The notes under the pieces were generated by a model, which saw nothing but the letters and a program-made list of their open reading frames with translations, was not told where the DNA came from and made no database searches. The position numbers and the translations under genes were made by a program. This document shows positions 53,205-62,336 of a DNA stretch of 64,000 nt, one piece after another; position 1 is the first letter of the stretch, and every line of letters starts with the position of its first letter. Origin of the DNA: Candidatus Anammoximicrobium sp. (GTDB taxonomy: Bacteria > Planctomycetota > Planctomycetia > Pirellulales > Pirellulaceae); NCBI GenBank assembly GCA_012515235.1, contig JAAYYU010000015.1, forward strand, positions 1-64,000. The letters run 5' to 3'.

Positions 53205-54875
53205 TCAATCTCGCTGGATCGGCACGTCCAAAAGCAGCGGACGCGGGGCGGCCTGCCAGACGCGGAGCAAGTCGCTCAACTCGTCCGGCTCGTCAGCGCG
53301 GGCCGCTTCGACGCCAAACCCGCGGGCCAAGGTGACGAAATCCACTTCGGGCCGCATCAGATCCAGTCCTGTGTAGTGCGACTGGGCCAAGTGCGGCATC
53401 TGCAGCACCCGGCTGCCGTCTTTCAAGATCTTGTACTGGGCGTTGTTGGCCACGACCAAGGCGACGGGGATCCGGTAGCAGGCCGCCGTCCACAAGGCTT
53501 GAATGCCGAACAGGGCGGCTCCGTCTCCCAGCAGAGCGATCACGGGCCGTTCGGGCCAGGCCAGCTTGACGCCCAACGCGCAGCCCAGGCCCCAACCCAG
53601 CGACCAGCCGCGATGTGCGAAATAGGCGGCGGGATTCTTGAGCGCGCCCCATCGTTCCAGCAGGAACTGATGCGTCGTCGGCGCTTCCTGGATCACGGCG
53701 GCGTCCGCCGGCAGGGCGCGGCCGACGGCGTCCATGAACGCCAGCGCGGTCATCGGCCGGCGGTCGCGTTGAGCCCGCAAATCCGCCGCCAGCTTCGCCT
53801 GCTCGTCCGCGCGCCGCGCCGCGTGACTCGCGCATCGCCGCCGGGCCGCCTGGACCTGTTCGGCGGACATTTTCTCGGCCAGCAGCGAATCCAATTCCGC
53901 CAATCCCGCTTTCGGATCGCCGACCAGGCCGACGTCGACGGCATAGTTCTTGCCGATCTCCCAAGCGTGATCGTCCAGGTGGATCAAGCGCGCCTCGGCT
54001 GGAATCGCCCGCGCCGGCTCCTGGTACACGTACTGCCGCAACAGATTGATGCCCACGGCCAGCAACACGTCGTGCCCCGCGAGCAGCCGGCTGGCCTCCG
54101 GCGACCACAGCGGCAGGGAACCGGCGTAACACGGATGATCCGTCGCGATCGGCAGCCGCCCGTGCGACGTGGCCGATTCGTCGAACACCGCCGCGCCCAG
54201 CCGTTGGGCGATGGCGGCCAGTTCGCCGGTCGCCTGGGATTCCGTCACGCGGCTGCCGGCCAGGATGGCAGGCTGACCGGCTGCGGCGAGGATCCCGGCG
54301 GCCTGTTGCAGCGCGGCGCGCGGCGGACGCACCCGCCGATCGGGCACGTGAGGCGGAGCCAAATCCAGTGGCTCCGATGAACCCATCTGCACGTCCAGCG
54401 GCAAGGCGAGGAACACGGGGCCCGTGGGCGGCGTCAAGGCGGTTTGCACGGCGCGGCGGACCGCCAGCGGCATGTCCTCCACGCGCTGAACCTCGTAGGA
54501 CCACTTTGTCCACGGCCGCGCTACCTCGGCCAGATCCGCCGCCAGCACCGGTTCCTCGATCCGCAGGCGGCGGTCTTGCTGCCCCGCCGCCAGCAGCAGC
54601 GGCGTGCCTGCGCAATAGGCGTTGTAGAGCATACCCATCGAGTTTCCCAAGCCGCAGGCGACGTGGACGTTTGCCACGCCCAGGCGTCCGGAGGCCATCG
54701 CGTATCCGTCCGCCATCGAGACGACGGGCACCTCCTGCAGGCCCAGGATGTACGCAAACCGCGAATCGCCGGCAACGGCGTCGTTCAGGGGCAATTCGGT
54801 CGTGCCGGGATTGCCGAACAGGTACCGCACACCGGCTTGGGCCAGGATTTCCAGGAGGGCTTCGATTCCGGTCAT
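53205..54875 (-). CDS. ThDP-dependent decarboxylase-like enzyme (benzoylformate-decarboxylase type)
   Basis: The 556-residue protein has the ThDP enzyme order: pyrophosphate-side Glu48 (LQEVPVVSMADGYA), a central domain, and the ThDP/metal motif GDGAALFG (GDG at 450-452) with NN near 476 (ALVVANNAQYK). Family members decarboxylate or ligate 2-oxo acids; the nearest remembered neighbours are benzoylformate decarboxylase and MenD-like proteins. The exact substrate cannot be read. GAGG precedes the ATG; a TTG at 54890 is less likely. It is alone in its operon. Confidence 0.88.
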   Translation of the reverse strand: MTGIEALLEILAQAGVRYLFGNPGTTELPLNDAVAGDSRFAYILGLQEVPVVSMADGYAMASGRLGVANVHVACGLGNSMGMLYNAYCAGTPLLLAAGQQDRRLRIEEPVLAADLAEVARPWTKWSYEVQRVEDMPLAVRRAVQTALTPPTGPVFLALPLDVQMGSSEPLDLAPPHVPDRRVRPPRAALQQAAGILAAAGQPAILAGSRVTESQATGELAAIAQRLGAAVFDESATSHGRLPIATDHPCYAGSLPLWSPEASRLLAGHDVLLAVGINLLRQYVYQEPARAIPAEARLIHLDDHAWEIGKNYAVDVGLVGDPKAGLAELDSLLAEKMSAEQVQAARRRCASHAARRADEQAKLAADLRAQRDRRPMTALAFMDAVGRALPADAAVIQEAPTTHQFLLERWGALKNPAAYFAHRGWSLGWGLGCALGVKLAWPERPVIALLGDGAALFGIQALWTAACYRIPVALVVANNAQYKILKDGSRVLQMPHLAQSHYTGLDLMRPEVDFVTLARGFGVEAARADEPDELSDLLRVWQAAPRPLLLDVPIQRD

Positions 54876-55318
54876 GGCCAAGCCTCGCAAAAACGCCGCC
54901 GGTTAAGGATGCCCCTACGTTGCGGCAATTCCGGCGGACGGCGGGTTTTGGCCCGCCGCTCTTCCCGGCATTATCCGGCATGCGGCTGCCGCCCGTTTTC
55001 TTCGCCTCGCGTGAGATCGGCGGGACCGCGGCGGGTACCGGCTAAAGACCGAAAAATCGGCGGGCTCACGCCTGCCGTTCGCCGTTGCATTGGCAACTCC
55101 GAGCGATACACTCCGCATGGGGCGTTATAGCACAGCCGTCCGCCGCTGCAACCACGGCCGGCAGCGATCCGTGAAAAGCCGGCCGCCCAACCCGCGGGAC
55201 CGTGCTTCTGCGAACGCACGGCCGTCTTGCCGGAACGGCGAGTGCGGCATCGCTTTCTGCGTGGACGCCAGGGTTCCGGCTCTGGTGAAAGAGCACCGTT
55301 TCCGGCTACAATGCCGCC
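54876..55318. other. gap without gene
   Basis: No supportable gene. A very short dyad GTTGC-ATTG-GCAAC (55084-55097) is the only structure seen; it is too weak to interpret. The 3' part should hold the promoter of the ABC-F gene. Confidence 0.5.
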
Positions 55319-57157
55319 ATGGCGATGGTGACGATCCAGGACTTGAGTATCCGGTTCCGCGGTCCGCCGCTGCTGGACGGCATCTGTTGCCGGATCGAGC
55401 GGGGCGAGCGGATCGGCTTGTTGGGACGCAACGGCGCAGGCAAATCGACGTTGCTGCGGATCCTGTGCGGCGACGTCCAGCCGGATCATGGGGAGCTCGC
55501 CTTTGAGCCGGGCGTGCGCGTGTCGTTGCTGCCTCAGGAGGTGCCGCAGACGATCCGAGGCCCGATCAGCGAGGTGCTCGCGGAAGGTCTACCACGCGGC
55601 GGCGACGAAGCCGAGACGGCTTGGCGCCACCTCAGGCGGGTGGAACGTATTCTGTCGCAGATGGAGCTCGACGGCTCGGCCTTGTTTGAAACGCTTTCGT
55701 CCGGAATGAAGCGGCGGGTGCTGCTGGGCCGGGCGTTGGCGGCGGAGCCCGATTTGCTGCTGTTGGACGAGCCGACGAACCATTTGGACATCGACGCCAT
55801 TCAGTGGCTGGAAGAAACGCTGAACCGCTGGGACGCGACGCTGATGTTCGTGACGCACGACCGCATGTTCCTGAGGAAGCTTTCCCGGCGGATTCTGGAA
55901 ATCGACCGCGGCCGGCTGTTCGACTGGTCCTGCGATTACGACACGTTCCTGAAGCGGAAAGAGGCGGCGTTGGCCGCCGAGGAGCAGCAGAACGCCCGCT
56001 TTGACAAGAAGCTGGCCGAGGAGGAAGTGTGGATCCGCACGGGCATCCAGGCGCGGCGGACGCGCAACGAAGGCCGCGTGCGGGCCTTGGAGCGGATGCG
56101 GCGGGAACGCCAGACGCGGCAAACGGGTCCGGGCCTGGTGCGGATGGAACTGCAGCAGAAGTTGCGGAGCGGCAATCTGGTCGTGCGGGTCGAGGACGTT
56201 GCCTTTGCTTACGGCGAACGTCGCGTCTTTTGCGGCCTTTCGACCAACATCCTGCGCGGCGACAAGATCGGGATTATCGGGCCCAACGGCGCGGGTAAGA
56301 CCACGTTGCTCCGCGTGCTGTTGGGACAACTCGCGCCGACGCAGGGCAGCATCCGGTTGGGCACGAACCTGCAGATCGCCTACTTCGACCAGTTGCGGGC
56401 TCAATTGCGGGACGAACAAACGGTCCAGGAAAACGTGGCTGACGGCTATGACACGGTTTGCGTGGGAGGTCGGACTCAGCACGTGATCGGCTACCTCCGG
56501 GATTTTCTGTTTACGCCCGAGCGGGCCCGCACCCCGGTCCGCTTCCTGTCCGGCGGCGAGCGCAATCGGCTGCTGTTGGCGCGTCTGATGGCCAAGCCGG
56601 CGAACGTGGTGGTGCTCGACGAACCGACCAACGACCTGGACACCGAGACGCTCGAGTTGCTGGAGGACATGCTGGTCGAGTACGACGGCACCGTCTTATT
56701 GGTCAGTCACGATCGGGCCTTCCTGAACAACGTGGTCACCAGCACGTTCGTATTTGAGGGCGACCGGGTGCGGGAATACGCCGGCGGCTACGACGACTGG
56801 CTGCGTCAACGTCCGTCCGCGGCGGAGCGAGGCGAGGCGGAGACGCCGGCCGGAGTTCGGGGAAACTCGGCGGGGACAACCAACGGAAAAGTCCGCGCCG
56901 CTTCGGGCGCCGCTCCCACCACGCAGTCCGAGCGGCGTCTGACGTACAGGGAACAGCAGGAACTGGCCGCCCTGCCGGAAACGATTTCCCGGCTGGAAGC
57001 CGCGATCGCGGAGCTTCACCGGACGCTGGCCGACCCGGAATTCTATAAACGTCCTGGCGAGGAAATCGCCCGCCAGACAGCCCGGCTCCGGGAGTTGGAC
57101 GAACAACTCGTGGCAGCCTATCATCGCTGGGAAGCACTGGAAGCGCGTCCGTCCTAG
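55319..57157 (+). CDS. uup: ABC-F ATP-binding protein (Uup-like)
   Basis: The 612-residue protein has two ABC domains: first Walker A GRNGAGKST with signature LSSGMKRRVLLGRAL and LLLDEPTNHLD, second GPNGAGKTT with LSGGERNRLLLARLM and VVLDEPTNDLD. Between them is the ABC-F linker with GIQARRTRNEGRVRALERM, which is typical of Uup. The C-terminal 90 residues form a coiled coil (LPETISRLEAAIAELHRTLA). ABC-F proteins act on ribosomes; Uup also affects transposon excision. No transmembrane segment. The first-domain signature is degenerate (LSSG for LSGG). Confidence 0.92.
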   Translation: MAMVTIQDLSIRFRGPPLLDGICCRIERGERIGLLGRNGAGKSTLLRILCGDVQPDHGELAFEPGVRVSLLPQEVPQTIRGPISEVLAEGLPRGGDEAETAWRHLRRVERILSQMELDGSALFETLSSGMKRRVLLGRALAAEPDLLLLDEPTNHLDIDAIQWLEETLNRWDATLMFVTHDRMFLRKLSRRILEIDRGRLFDWSCDYDTFLKRKEAALAAEEQQNARFDKKLAEEEVWIRTGIQARRTRNEGRVRALERMRRERQTRQTGPGLVRMELQQKLRSGNLVVRVEDVAFAYGERRVFCGLSTNILRGDKIGIIGPNGAGKTTLLRVLLGQLAPTQGSIRLGTNLQIAYFDQLRAQLRDEQTVQENVADGYDTVCVGGRTQHVIGYLRDFLFTPERARTPVRFLSGGERNRLLLARLMAKPANVVVLDEPTNDLDTETLELLEDMLVEYDGTVLLVSHDRAFLNNVVTSTFVFEGDRVREYAGGYDDWLRQRPSAAERGEAETPAGVRGNSAGTTNGKVRAASGAAPTTQSERRLTYREQQELAALPETISRLEAAIAELHRTLADPEFYKRPGEEIARQTARLRELDEQLVAAYHRWEALEARPS

Positions 57158-57502
57158 CCAGGTTGCCTGCCGCTCCCGGTGTTTTCGTTACAACCCGATG
57201 TCGTTTTTCGCGGAAGGTCCCCGGACGGCCGTTTTGGGCTCATGGCAACGCCTCGGAGACGGCGTTGCGTTCGTCCACGCGAAGGGATTCTCAATGCACC
57301 GTGCGTCTGACGCAGACTTTGCGGACGGCGAAAGATTGCCGTCTTGTACGCAATGTCCGAACAGCCCGAGCGGGATTGATTAAGTACGGTGGAATCGACG
57401 ATTCAACTTGAGAGGACTAAACTTGGTAAAGAAGGCACTACGGATGGCGCACCTTCTTTGGCCGGGCGTACAGCGAATTCAAGGCACGGAGGCTTCCGAC
57501 TG
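57158..57502. other. porin leader region
   Basis: This 345-base leader precedes the porin. It holds a GCAACGCC/GGCGTTGC hairpin with an 8-base loop (57245-57268), which could end the uup transcript or fold in the leader, and a 13-bp palindrome GAATCG-A-CGATTC (57392-57404) at the right place for an operator. No supportable gene. Confidence 0.5.
57392..57404. promoter_or_regulatory. 13-bp palindrome, possible operator of the porin gene
   Basis: GAATCG-A-CGATTC is a perfect inverted repeat about 100 bases upstream of the porin ATG. It has the size of a binding site for a dimeric regulator. No consensus is known to me. Confidence 0.4.
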
Positions 57503-58810
57503 ATGAAAACGAATCTCTTCCTCACCGTTCTGACCGCCTTAGTCGTGGGCACCGTGGGTGCACCGCGGGCCCTTGCGGGTGATGGTGACAAGTGCGACGA
57601 CTGTAATCCGGGCATCGTCCGTTCCGCGTTGGGACGGCTTGCCGCTTTCGATGTAGACGATCCGTGCCGTCCCTGCTGTGCGGCAGATCAGGATGCGTTC
57701 TGCCATTATCTGCCCGAGGTGGGCCGCCTGCACTTCTATGGCTGGCTCGACGCCGGCTTTGTCGGTAACACGTCCAGCCCCAACAGCCGGTTCAACGGCC
57801 CGTACAACGCGATCGACCGCAGCAACGAACTGATGTTCAACCAGGGCTACCTGGTGTCCGAAATCGGCCTGCCTCGCGATGGCTCGATCGGCTGGGGCGG
57901 CCGTTTGGACCTGCTGTACGGCGAGGATTACTGGCTGGCGCAGAGCAACGGCTGGGAAAGGAATCCTGACGGCACGCCGAGTTGGAACGGTCACGAGTAC
58001 TACGGGCTGGCCATGCCCCAGGCGTACCTCGAAGTCGGCACGTGCAACCTGTCGGTCAAGATCGGCCATTTCTATTCCGTCGTCGGCTACGAAGGCGTGA
58101 TGGCCCCGGACAACTTCTTCTATACCAAGTCCTACAGCTACAGCTTCGGCGGCCCCTTCCAGCACTGGGGGGCGCAAGTCGATTGGCAGGTGAACGACGA
58201 ATGGGAAATGCAGTTGGGCCTGGTCAACGGCTGGGACGCGCTGGATCGCGTCCAGGACAACATGAATTTCATCGGCCGGATCAAGTATACGAGCCCCTAC
58301 CGCGGCTGGTGGACATCGTTCGCGGTCATCACGGGCGATGAAGACAACAACCTGTTCGGCGGTGCCCCAACGCCGGACTTCACCAACCGCACCCGTTACA
58401 GCTGGCTGGTGGCTCTGCCGCTCACCTCCCGCATGGAGTACGTCTTCCATCATTGGCTGGGCTATCAGGAAGCGGGCGCAGCCGACGGCGGCGACGCGGA
58501 CTGGTACGGCGTCGACCAGTATCTGTACTACACGATCAACGATTGCTGGAAAGCCGGACTCCGCTTCGAGTGGTTCCGCGACGAGGAAGGGACCCGCGTG
58601 GGTCTGAACCGTCCCAGCAACCCCAATATCCCGTCTTTCGTCGGCAACTTCTGGTCCCTGTCGGCCGGCGTGAACTGGATGCCGACGAACAACCTGATCA
58701 TCCGTCCCGAATTGCGTTGGGACTGGTTCGACGGAACCGGCCTGCCCTATGCGGATGGAGCCAAGGACGAGCAGTTGCTGTTAGCGGCCGACGTGATCTG
58801 GCGGTTCTGA
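57503..58810 (+). CDS. outer-membrane beta-barrel porin (OmpL-like)
   Basis: The 435-residue protein has a signal peptide (cleaved after ALA near residue 25), an N-terminal cysteine-rich segment (KCDDCNPG, CRPCCAADQ) and then alternating aromatic strands (FYGWLDAGFVGNTSSPNSRF, SLSAGVNWMPTNNLIIRPEL), ending VIWRF with C-terminal Phe, the usual barrel-insertion signal. The pattern matches the beta-barrel porin-2/OmpL family of planctomycetes. GGAGG lies 12 bases before the ATG. It is a separate unit with a long leader and a terminator after it. Likely a general outer-membrane pore. Confidence 0.86.
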   Translation: MKTNLFLTVLTALVVGTVGAPRALAGDGDKCDDCNPGIVRSALGRLAAFDVDDPCRPCCAADQDAFCHYLPEVGRLHFYGWLDAGFVGNTSSPNSRFNGPYNAIDRSNELMFNQGYLVSEIGLPRDGSIGWGGRLDLLYGEDYWLAQSNGWERNPDGTPSWNGHEYYGLAMPQAYLEVGTCNLSVKIGHFYSVVGYEGVMAPDNFFYTKSYSYSFGGPFQHWGAQVDWQVNDEWEMQLGLVNGWDALDRVQDNMNFIGRIKYTSPYRGWWTSFAVITGDEDNNLFGGAPTPDFTNRTRYSWLVALPLTSRMEYVFHHWLGYQEAGAADGGDADWYGVDQYLYYTINDCWKAGLRFEWFRDEEGTRVGLNRPSNPNIPSFVGNFWSLSAGVNWMPTNNLIIRPELRWDWFDGTGLPYADGAKDEQLLLAADVIWRF

Positions 58811-58850
58811 TTCTCTTGTTGTGGTGTGTGGTTGAGCAACAACCGGTGCA

Positions 58851-58895
58851 GACGCCGCCCAGGTCGGACCAAAGGCCTGGGCGGCGTCGTTTCTT
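58851..58895 (+). terminator. rho-independent terminator of the porin gene
   Basis: A perfect 13-bp stem GACGCCGCCCAGG / CCTGGGCGGCGTC with a 12-base loop is followed by GTTTCTT, beginning 41 bases after the stop codon. It is the clearest terminator in the window. Confidence 0.8.
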
Positions 58896-59069
58896 GGCCG
58901 ATCGGCCGGCGCGCGGCCGGCGGATTGCCGCCAGTGGCGCCGGCGGCGGACCAAGATCCAGGCCTCGCTCGAGCAACCGTTGTCCGATAATCCGTGAGCG
59001 GCCCGGCACTAGCACCAAACGGTTTTTTGTACGCCCGACGTCAAGATGGAGAACTGACGCGCGGTTAGC

Positions 59070-62000
59070 CTACGGCACGCGTGGGGACAGGCCGACATTT
59101 GCCGTGCCGCCGCTGCCGTTGCGGTGGTATTCGACGCCGACCGTTGCGCCGGGATCCTTTTCGGCGACGGCTTGCGCAGCGTCCTCCAGCGTCTGGACGG
59201 GCTTGCCGTCGACTCGCACCACGGCGTCACCGGGCTGCAGACCGGCCGCAGCCGCTGGCGAACCGGCGACGACCGCGCGGATCTGGAGGCCCTCGGACGA
59301 GGTCATCAGCGTCGCTCCCGTCGCGGGCGCACTGCCGCGCAGCCAGCGGCCCCAGACTTCGCCGTTTCTCAGCCGGCCGACAAAGCTCCAGGCATTGGCC
59401 AGCTGGCTGTAGACCGCCCCGCCGAAGTTGCTACGCTGCGCGTGGACGCCCACCAGCTTGCCCTTGCGGTTCAGCAGGCCGCCGCCGGCCAGCCCCTCCG
59501 GCGGCTCGGCGTCGGTCCAGACCTGCAGGCCGACGGCCCGGCGGACCGTGGCCAGCGTCGCCGTCGCGCCGCCGTCGGGCTTTGCGCTGCGCGTCGCGGC
59601 GACGTACAGGTCCTCGGTGTTCCATCTTGAAAAACTCTCGATCTCGACCGCCGGAAACGGACCCGGCGCGGTGATCTTGACCGCGCCCACGTCCACGTCG
59701 CGGCAGACACCTCGGGTCTGTGCCTCGACCGTTCGCCCGTCGGCCAGCGCGACCTTGACGGTCCGGTTCGGCGCGATCACCAGATGCCCGGCGGTCAAGA
59801 TATCGCCCTCGGCGCTGACGATCGTGCCCGCCCCGATCCGCCCCTCGCCAAAATCGATCACGGCCGTAGACGGCGCCACCGACTCCCGGACTGCGGCCAG
59901 GACGGTCCGGGCCGTCTCCTCGGCTGCCGGGTCCGCGCCGGATCGCGGGGGCAGGAAGCGAAAATCGTCCGCCGTGCGCCCCAGGTAGATCTGGTCGAAC
60001 AAGACGGCGTCCCCGTCGGGCGCGGAGAGCGTGATACCTTCCAGGTCCAGCGGGCCGAAGTCGGCGAACAGATCTCGCGAGACGGTCGTCCACTGGTCCG
60101 GCAGCGCCCCGTCGTGGACGCGTCTCGCCTGCGGGAAACACGGCTGGCCTTGACCGGCGTCGTAGCGGGCCGGGCGGTCCTGAGTCTGGCGGTGATTCAG
60201 TTCCAGGCAGATCCGCCCGCCGCCCCGCTTGCGAAAGGCAAAACGCAAGAAGCGGAACTCGCCCCAGGCCGGCCGCTCGCGGACGACCGCCGGCTGGGAC
60301 AAGCGGTGAGCGTACAGCGGACCGGCCGCGAGCTTCACGGCTCGAGGCCCCGCTTGGCGGTCGTCCGTGACCAGCGTAGCGGGCGGCAGCGGCGCCGGAG
60401 GCGCGGCGGTAGCCGGCGCCGCTGTGGCCGCGAGCGGTGCGGCCGGCGCGTCGGCGGGCGGCGGGGCGACCGCGGCCGGTTCCGGCAGCCTGCCGACGAA
60501 CGCGCCGTCGTCCTCGAACAACGGGTGAATCATCGGCAGACGCTCGACGAGCACGAGGCCTTGCCAGCAGACGGGCGCTTCCTGCTCGCCGGGGATCTGC
60601 CGGATCTCGGCCTCCACCTGGCGCGGACCGGGGCTCAGGTAATCCTGCACGGGCACGACCAGCGGTCCGATTTCGCTGCGCCACTTGTCGCTGAACGGAA
60701 TCTCCTGCTCGAAGACCAGTTCGCCGTCCAGCAGAACTTGCACGCGCGGCCGGCCTTGTTGCGCCCGGTCCTGGCCGACGGACAGCAGCAGCCAGCGGTC
60801 CCGCGGAGCGAGCGTCAGCCGGCGGCTGAGCGCCAGCGGTTCCCTGCCGGTGCTGACGCCGCGCAGAAAACTCGCCGGGCGGCCGGGGAACTCGCGCAAC
60901 AGGCTGGGCCACGTCGGATTCGATCCCAGGAAGACGTTCCAGCCCTCCCAGGCGGGAACTTGTCGCGGCAGGCTGCGGCGGATCGCCTCCTGCAGCCGGT
61001 CGGGATGCAGCTCCAGCACCGGCTCCAGCCAATCGGCACAGTCGCGGATGTGGAACGGATCGGCGCCGGGCGGGCGTTTCTCATGTGCCGGGTCGATCTC
61101 CAGCACCAACTGCCCGGGCGATTCCGGCTTGACGGACAAGCCGATGCGGCCGGCGGCCTGCACCGTCTTGGACCCGACCAGCACGGGGCTTTCGTAAAGC
61201 GGCGGCGAAGCCGGGCCGCCGGCGCGAATCCGGGCTTGGATACAGCCGCCGTCGCCCACCGTCCGGTCCAGCCCCAACTCAGTCCGCACGGCGGCGGCCA
61301 GCGGCGTCAGTGGAAACTGCAGTTGGCTGAACGCGTGAACGCCAAAGCCCCAACCGAATTCGCGGCCTCCGCTGTACAGCGCGCCGCCTTGCACGTTGCG
61401 GTTGACTCGCGGCGGCCAGGCAGACACGGCCGCGCCGGCGGCTTGCCCGGCGTCCAGGGGCGGGACGCGAGACAGCGGTACGTCCGGCGGCGCGAAGATC
61501 CGGCGAACCACGACGCTGGCGGCCGGAACGTAGATCACGTCCAGGGACCAGGCGGGCTGTACGCCGTGCGCCCAGTTGCGCCAGTGCTCGGCGCCGCCCC
61601 AGGCGAAGACCTTCAGGCGGTCCAGGGACGAAGTGGTCACCAGCCCGTCGTCCGTCTCCACCTGCATCAGCCGCGCGTCCGGTGCCGGGCAGGAAACGGC
61701 CAACTCGTCGACGTAATCCTGCCAGAAGTCGCGCACCGGCAGATGCAGTTCGGCAAGGTCCGCCAGCAGCAATCGCCGCGTGCCCGTTGCCAGCAGCAAC
61801 AACACCTGCTCGCCGTCAAACCGGGCCGAGCGGAACGCGACTGAACTGCCGTCCAGCAGGAATGCGGTGCCGGGCCGGTAGCGATCCGACGAGCGTCGCT
61901 GCCAGACCAGGCGGCGGACGAAGCGAGCCAGGACCCGGACGACCGGCTCGGCCTGGGACTGGGGCGCACGCAGGGGCGTCGAAACTCGCACCAGCCAGTG

Positions 62001-62336
62001 CGGAAAGGCCTGCTCCGGCGAGTCCGGAGCCTGCCCGCGGTGCTCGAGCGCCAATCCCGGCAACCGGTCGCCCGAGAACAGTTCGACAAATGCCTGCGGT
62101 TCGCCGGCCGGATTCAGCTGCCGGTCGCGCAGCCAGAGCATGGGATTGGCGGGGTCCAACAGCGGCCGGCCGTCCAGGCTGGGGATCGCGTCCTCCTTGT
62201 GCCAGTTGGCCAGCAATTCGCCTTCGACCAGCGAGCCGTCCCGCAGCCTGGCCACAAACCGCGGCGGACGCTTTGCCTCAGAGACAGCCGGCAGCAACAG
62301 CAGAAGCAGGAGGGAAACCAGCAGGGGGCGCGTCAT
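59070..62336 (-). CDS. giant secreted protein with serine-less trypsin-like and PDZ domains
   Basis: The 1088-residue protein has a clear signal peptide (LLVSLLLLLLLPAVSEA). Residues about 280-400 resemble an NPCBM-type carbohydrate-binding module (GGREFGWGFGVHAFSQLQFP), then beta-rich regions and a proline/alanine linker (about 620-660). The C-terminus (837-1000) is trypsin-like: His851 (LTAGHLV) and Asp880 or Asp882 (CRDVDVGAVKI) are kept, but the serine position is Ala950 (GLAGGGLLN in place of GNSGGPLLN). PDZ follows (1014-1086). It is probably inactive and acts by binding. The start lies inside the end of the upstream gene, with 59 bases of overlap. Confidence 0.85.
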   Translation of the reverse strand: MTRPLLVSLLLLLLLPAVSEAKRPPRFVARLRDGSLVEGELLANWHKEDAIPSLDGRPLLDPANPMLWLRDRQLNPAGEPQAFVELFSGDRLPGLALEHRGQAPDSPEQAFPHWLVRVSTPLRAPQSQAEPVVRVLARFVRRLVWQRRSSDRYRPGTAFLLDGSSVAFRSARFDGEQVLLLLATGTRRLLLADLAELHLPVRDFWQDYVDELAVSCPAPDARLMQVETDDGLVTTSSLDRLKVFAWGGAEHWRNWAHGVQPAWSLDVIYVPAASVVVRRIFAPPDVPLSRVPPLDAGQAAGAAVSAWPPRVNRNVQGGALYSGGREFGWGFGVHAFSQLQFPLTPLAAAVRTELGLDRTVGDGGCIQARIRAGGPASPPLYESPVLVGSKTVQAAGRIGLSVKPESPGQLVLEIDPAHEKRPPGADPFHIRDCADWLEPVLELHPDRLQEAIRRSLPRQVPAWEGWNVFLGSNPTWPSLLREFPGRPASFLRGVSTGREPLALSRRLTLAPRDRWLLLSVGQDRAQQGRPRVQVLLDGELVFEQEIPFSDKWRSEIGPLVVPVQDYLSPGPRQVEAEIRQIPGEQEAPVCWQGLVLVERLPMIHPLFEDDGAFVGRLPEPAAVAPPPADAPAAPLAATAAPATAAPPAPLPPATLVTDDRQAGPRAVKLAAGPLYAHRLSQPAVVRERPAWGEFRFLRFAFRKRGGGRICLELNHRQTQDRPARYDAGQGQPCFPQARRVHDGALPDQWTTVSRDLFADFGPLDLEGITLSAPDGDAVLFDQIYLGRTADDFRFLPPRSGADPAAEETARTVLAAVRESVAPSTAVIDFGEGRIGAGTIVSAEGDILTAGHLVIAPNRTVKVALADGRTVEAQTRGVCRDVDVGAVKITAPGPFPAVEIESFSRWNTEDLYVAATRSAKPDGGATATLATVRRAVGLQVWTDAEPPEGLAGGGLLNRKGKLVGVHAQRSNFGGAVYSQLANAWSFVGRLRNGEVWGRWLRGSAPATGATLMTSSEGLQIRAVVAGSPAAAAGLQPGDAVVRVDGKPVQTLEDAAQAVAEKDPGATVGVEYHRNGSGGTANVGLSPRVP

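Noticed and set aside
54891..55318. Dyad and small frames as a gene or riboswitch
   Set aside because: Stem of only five pairs and no start or motif in the frames.
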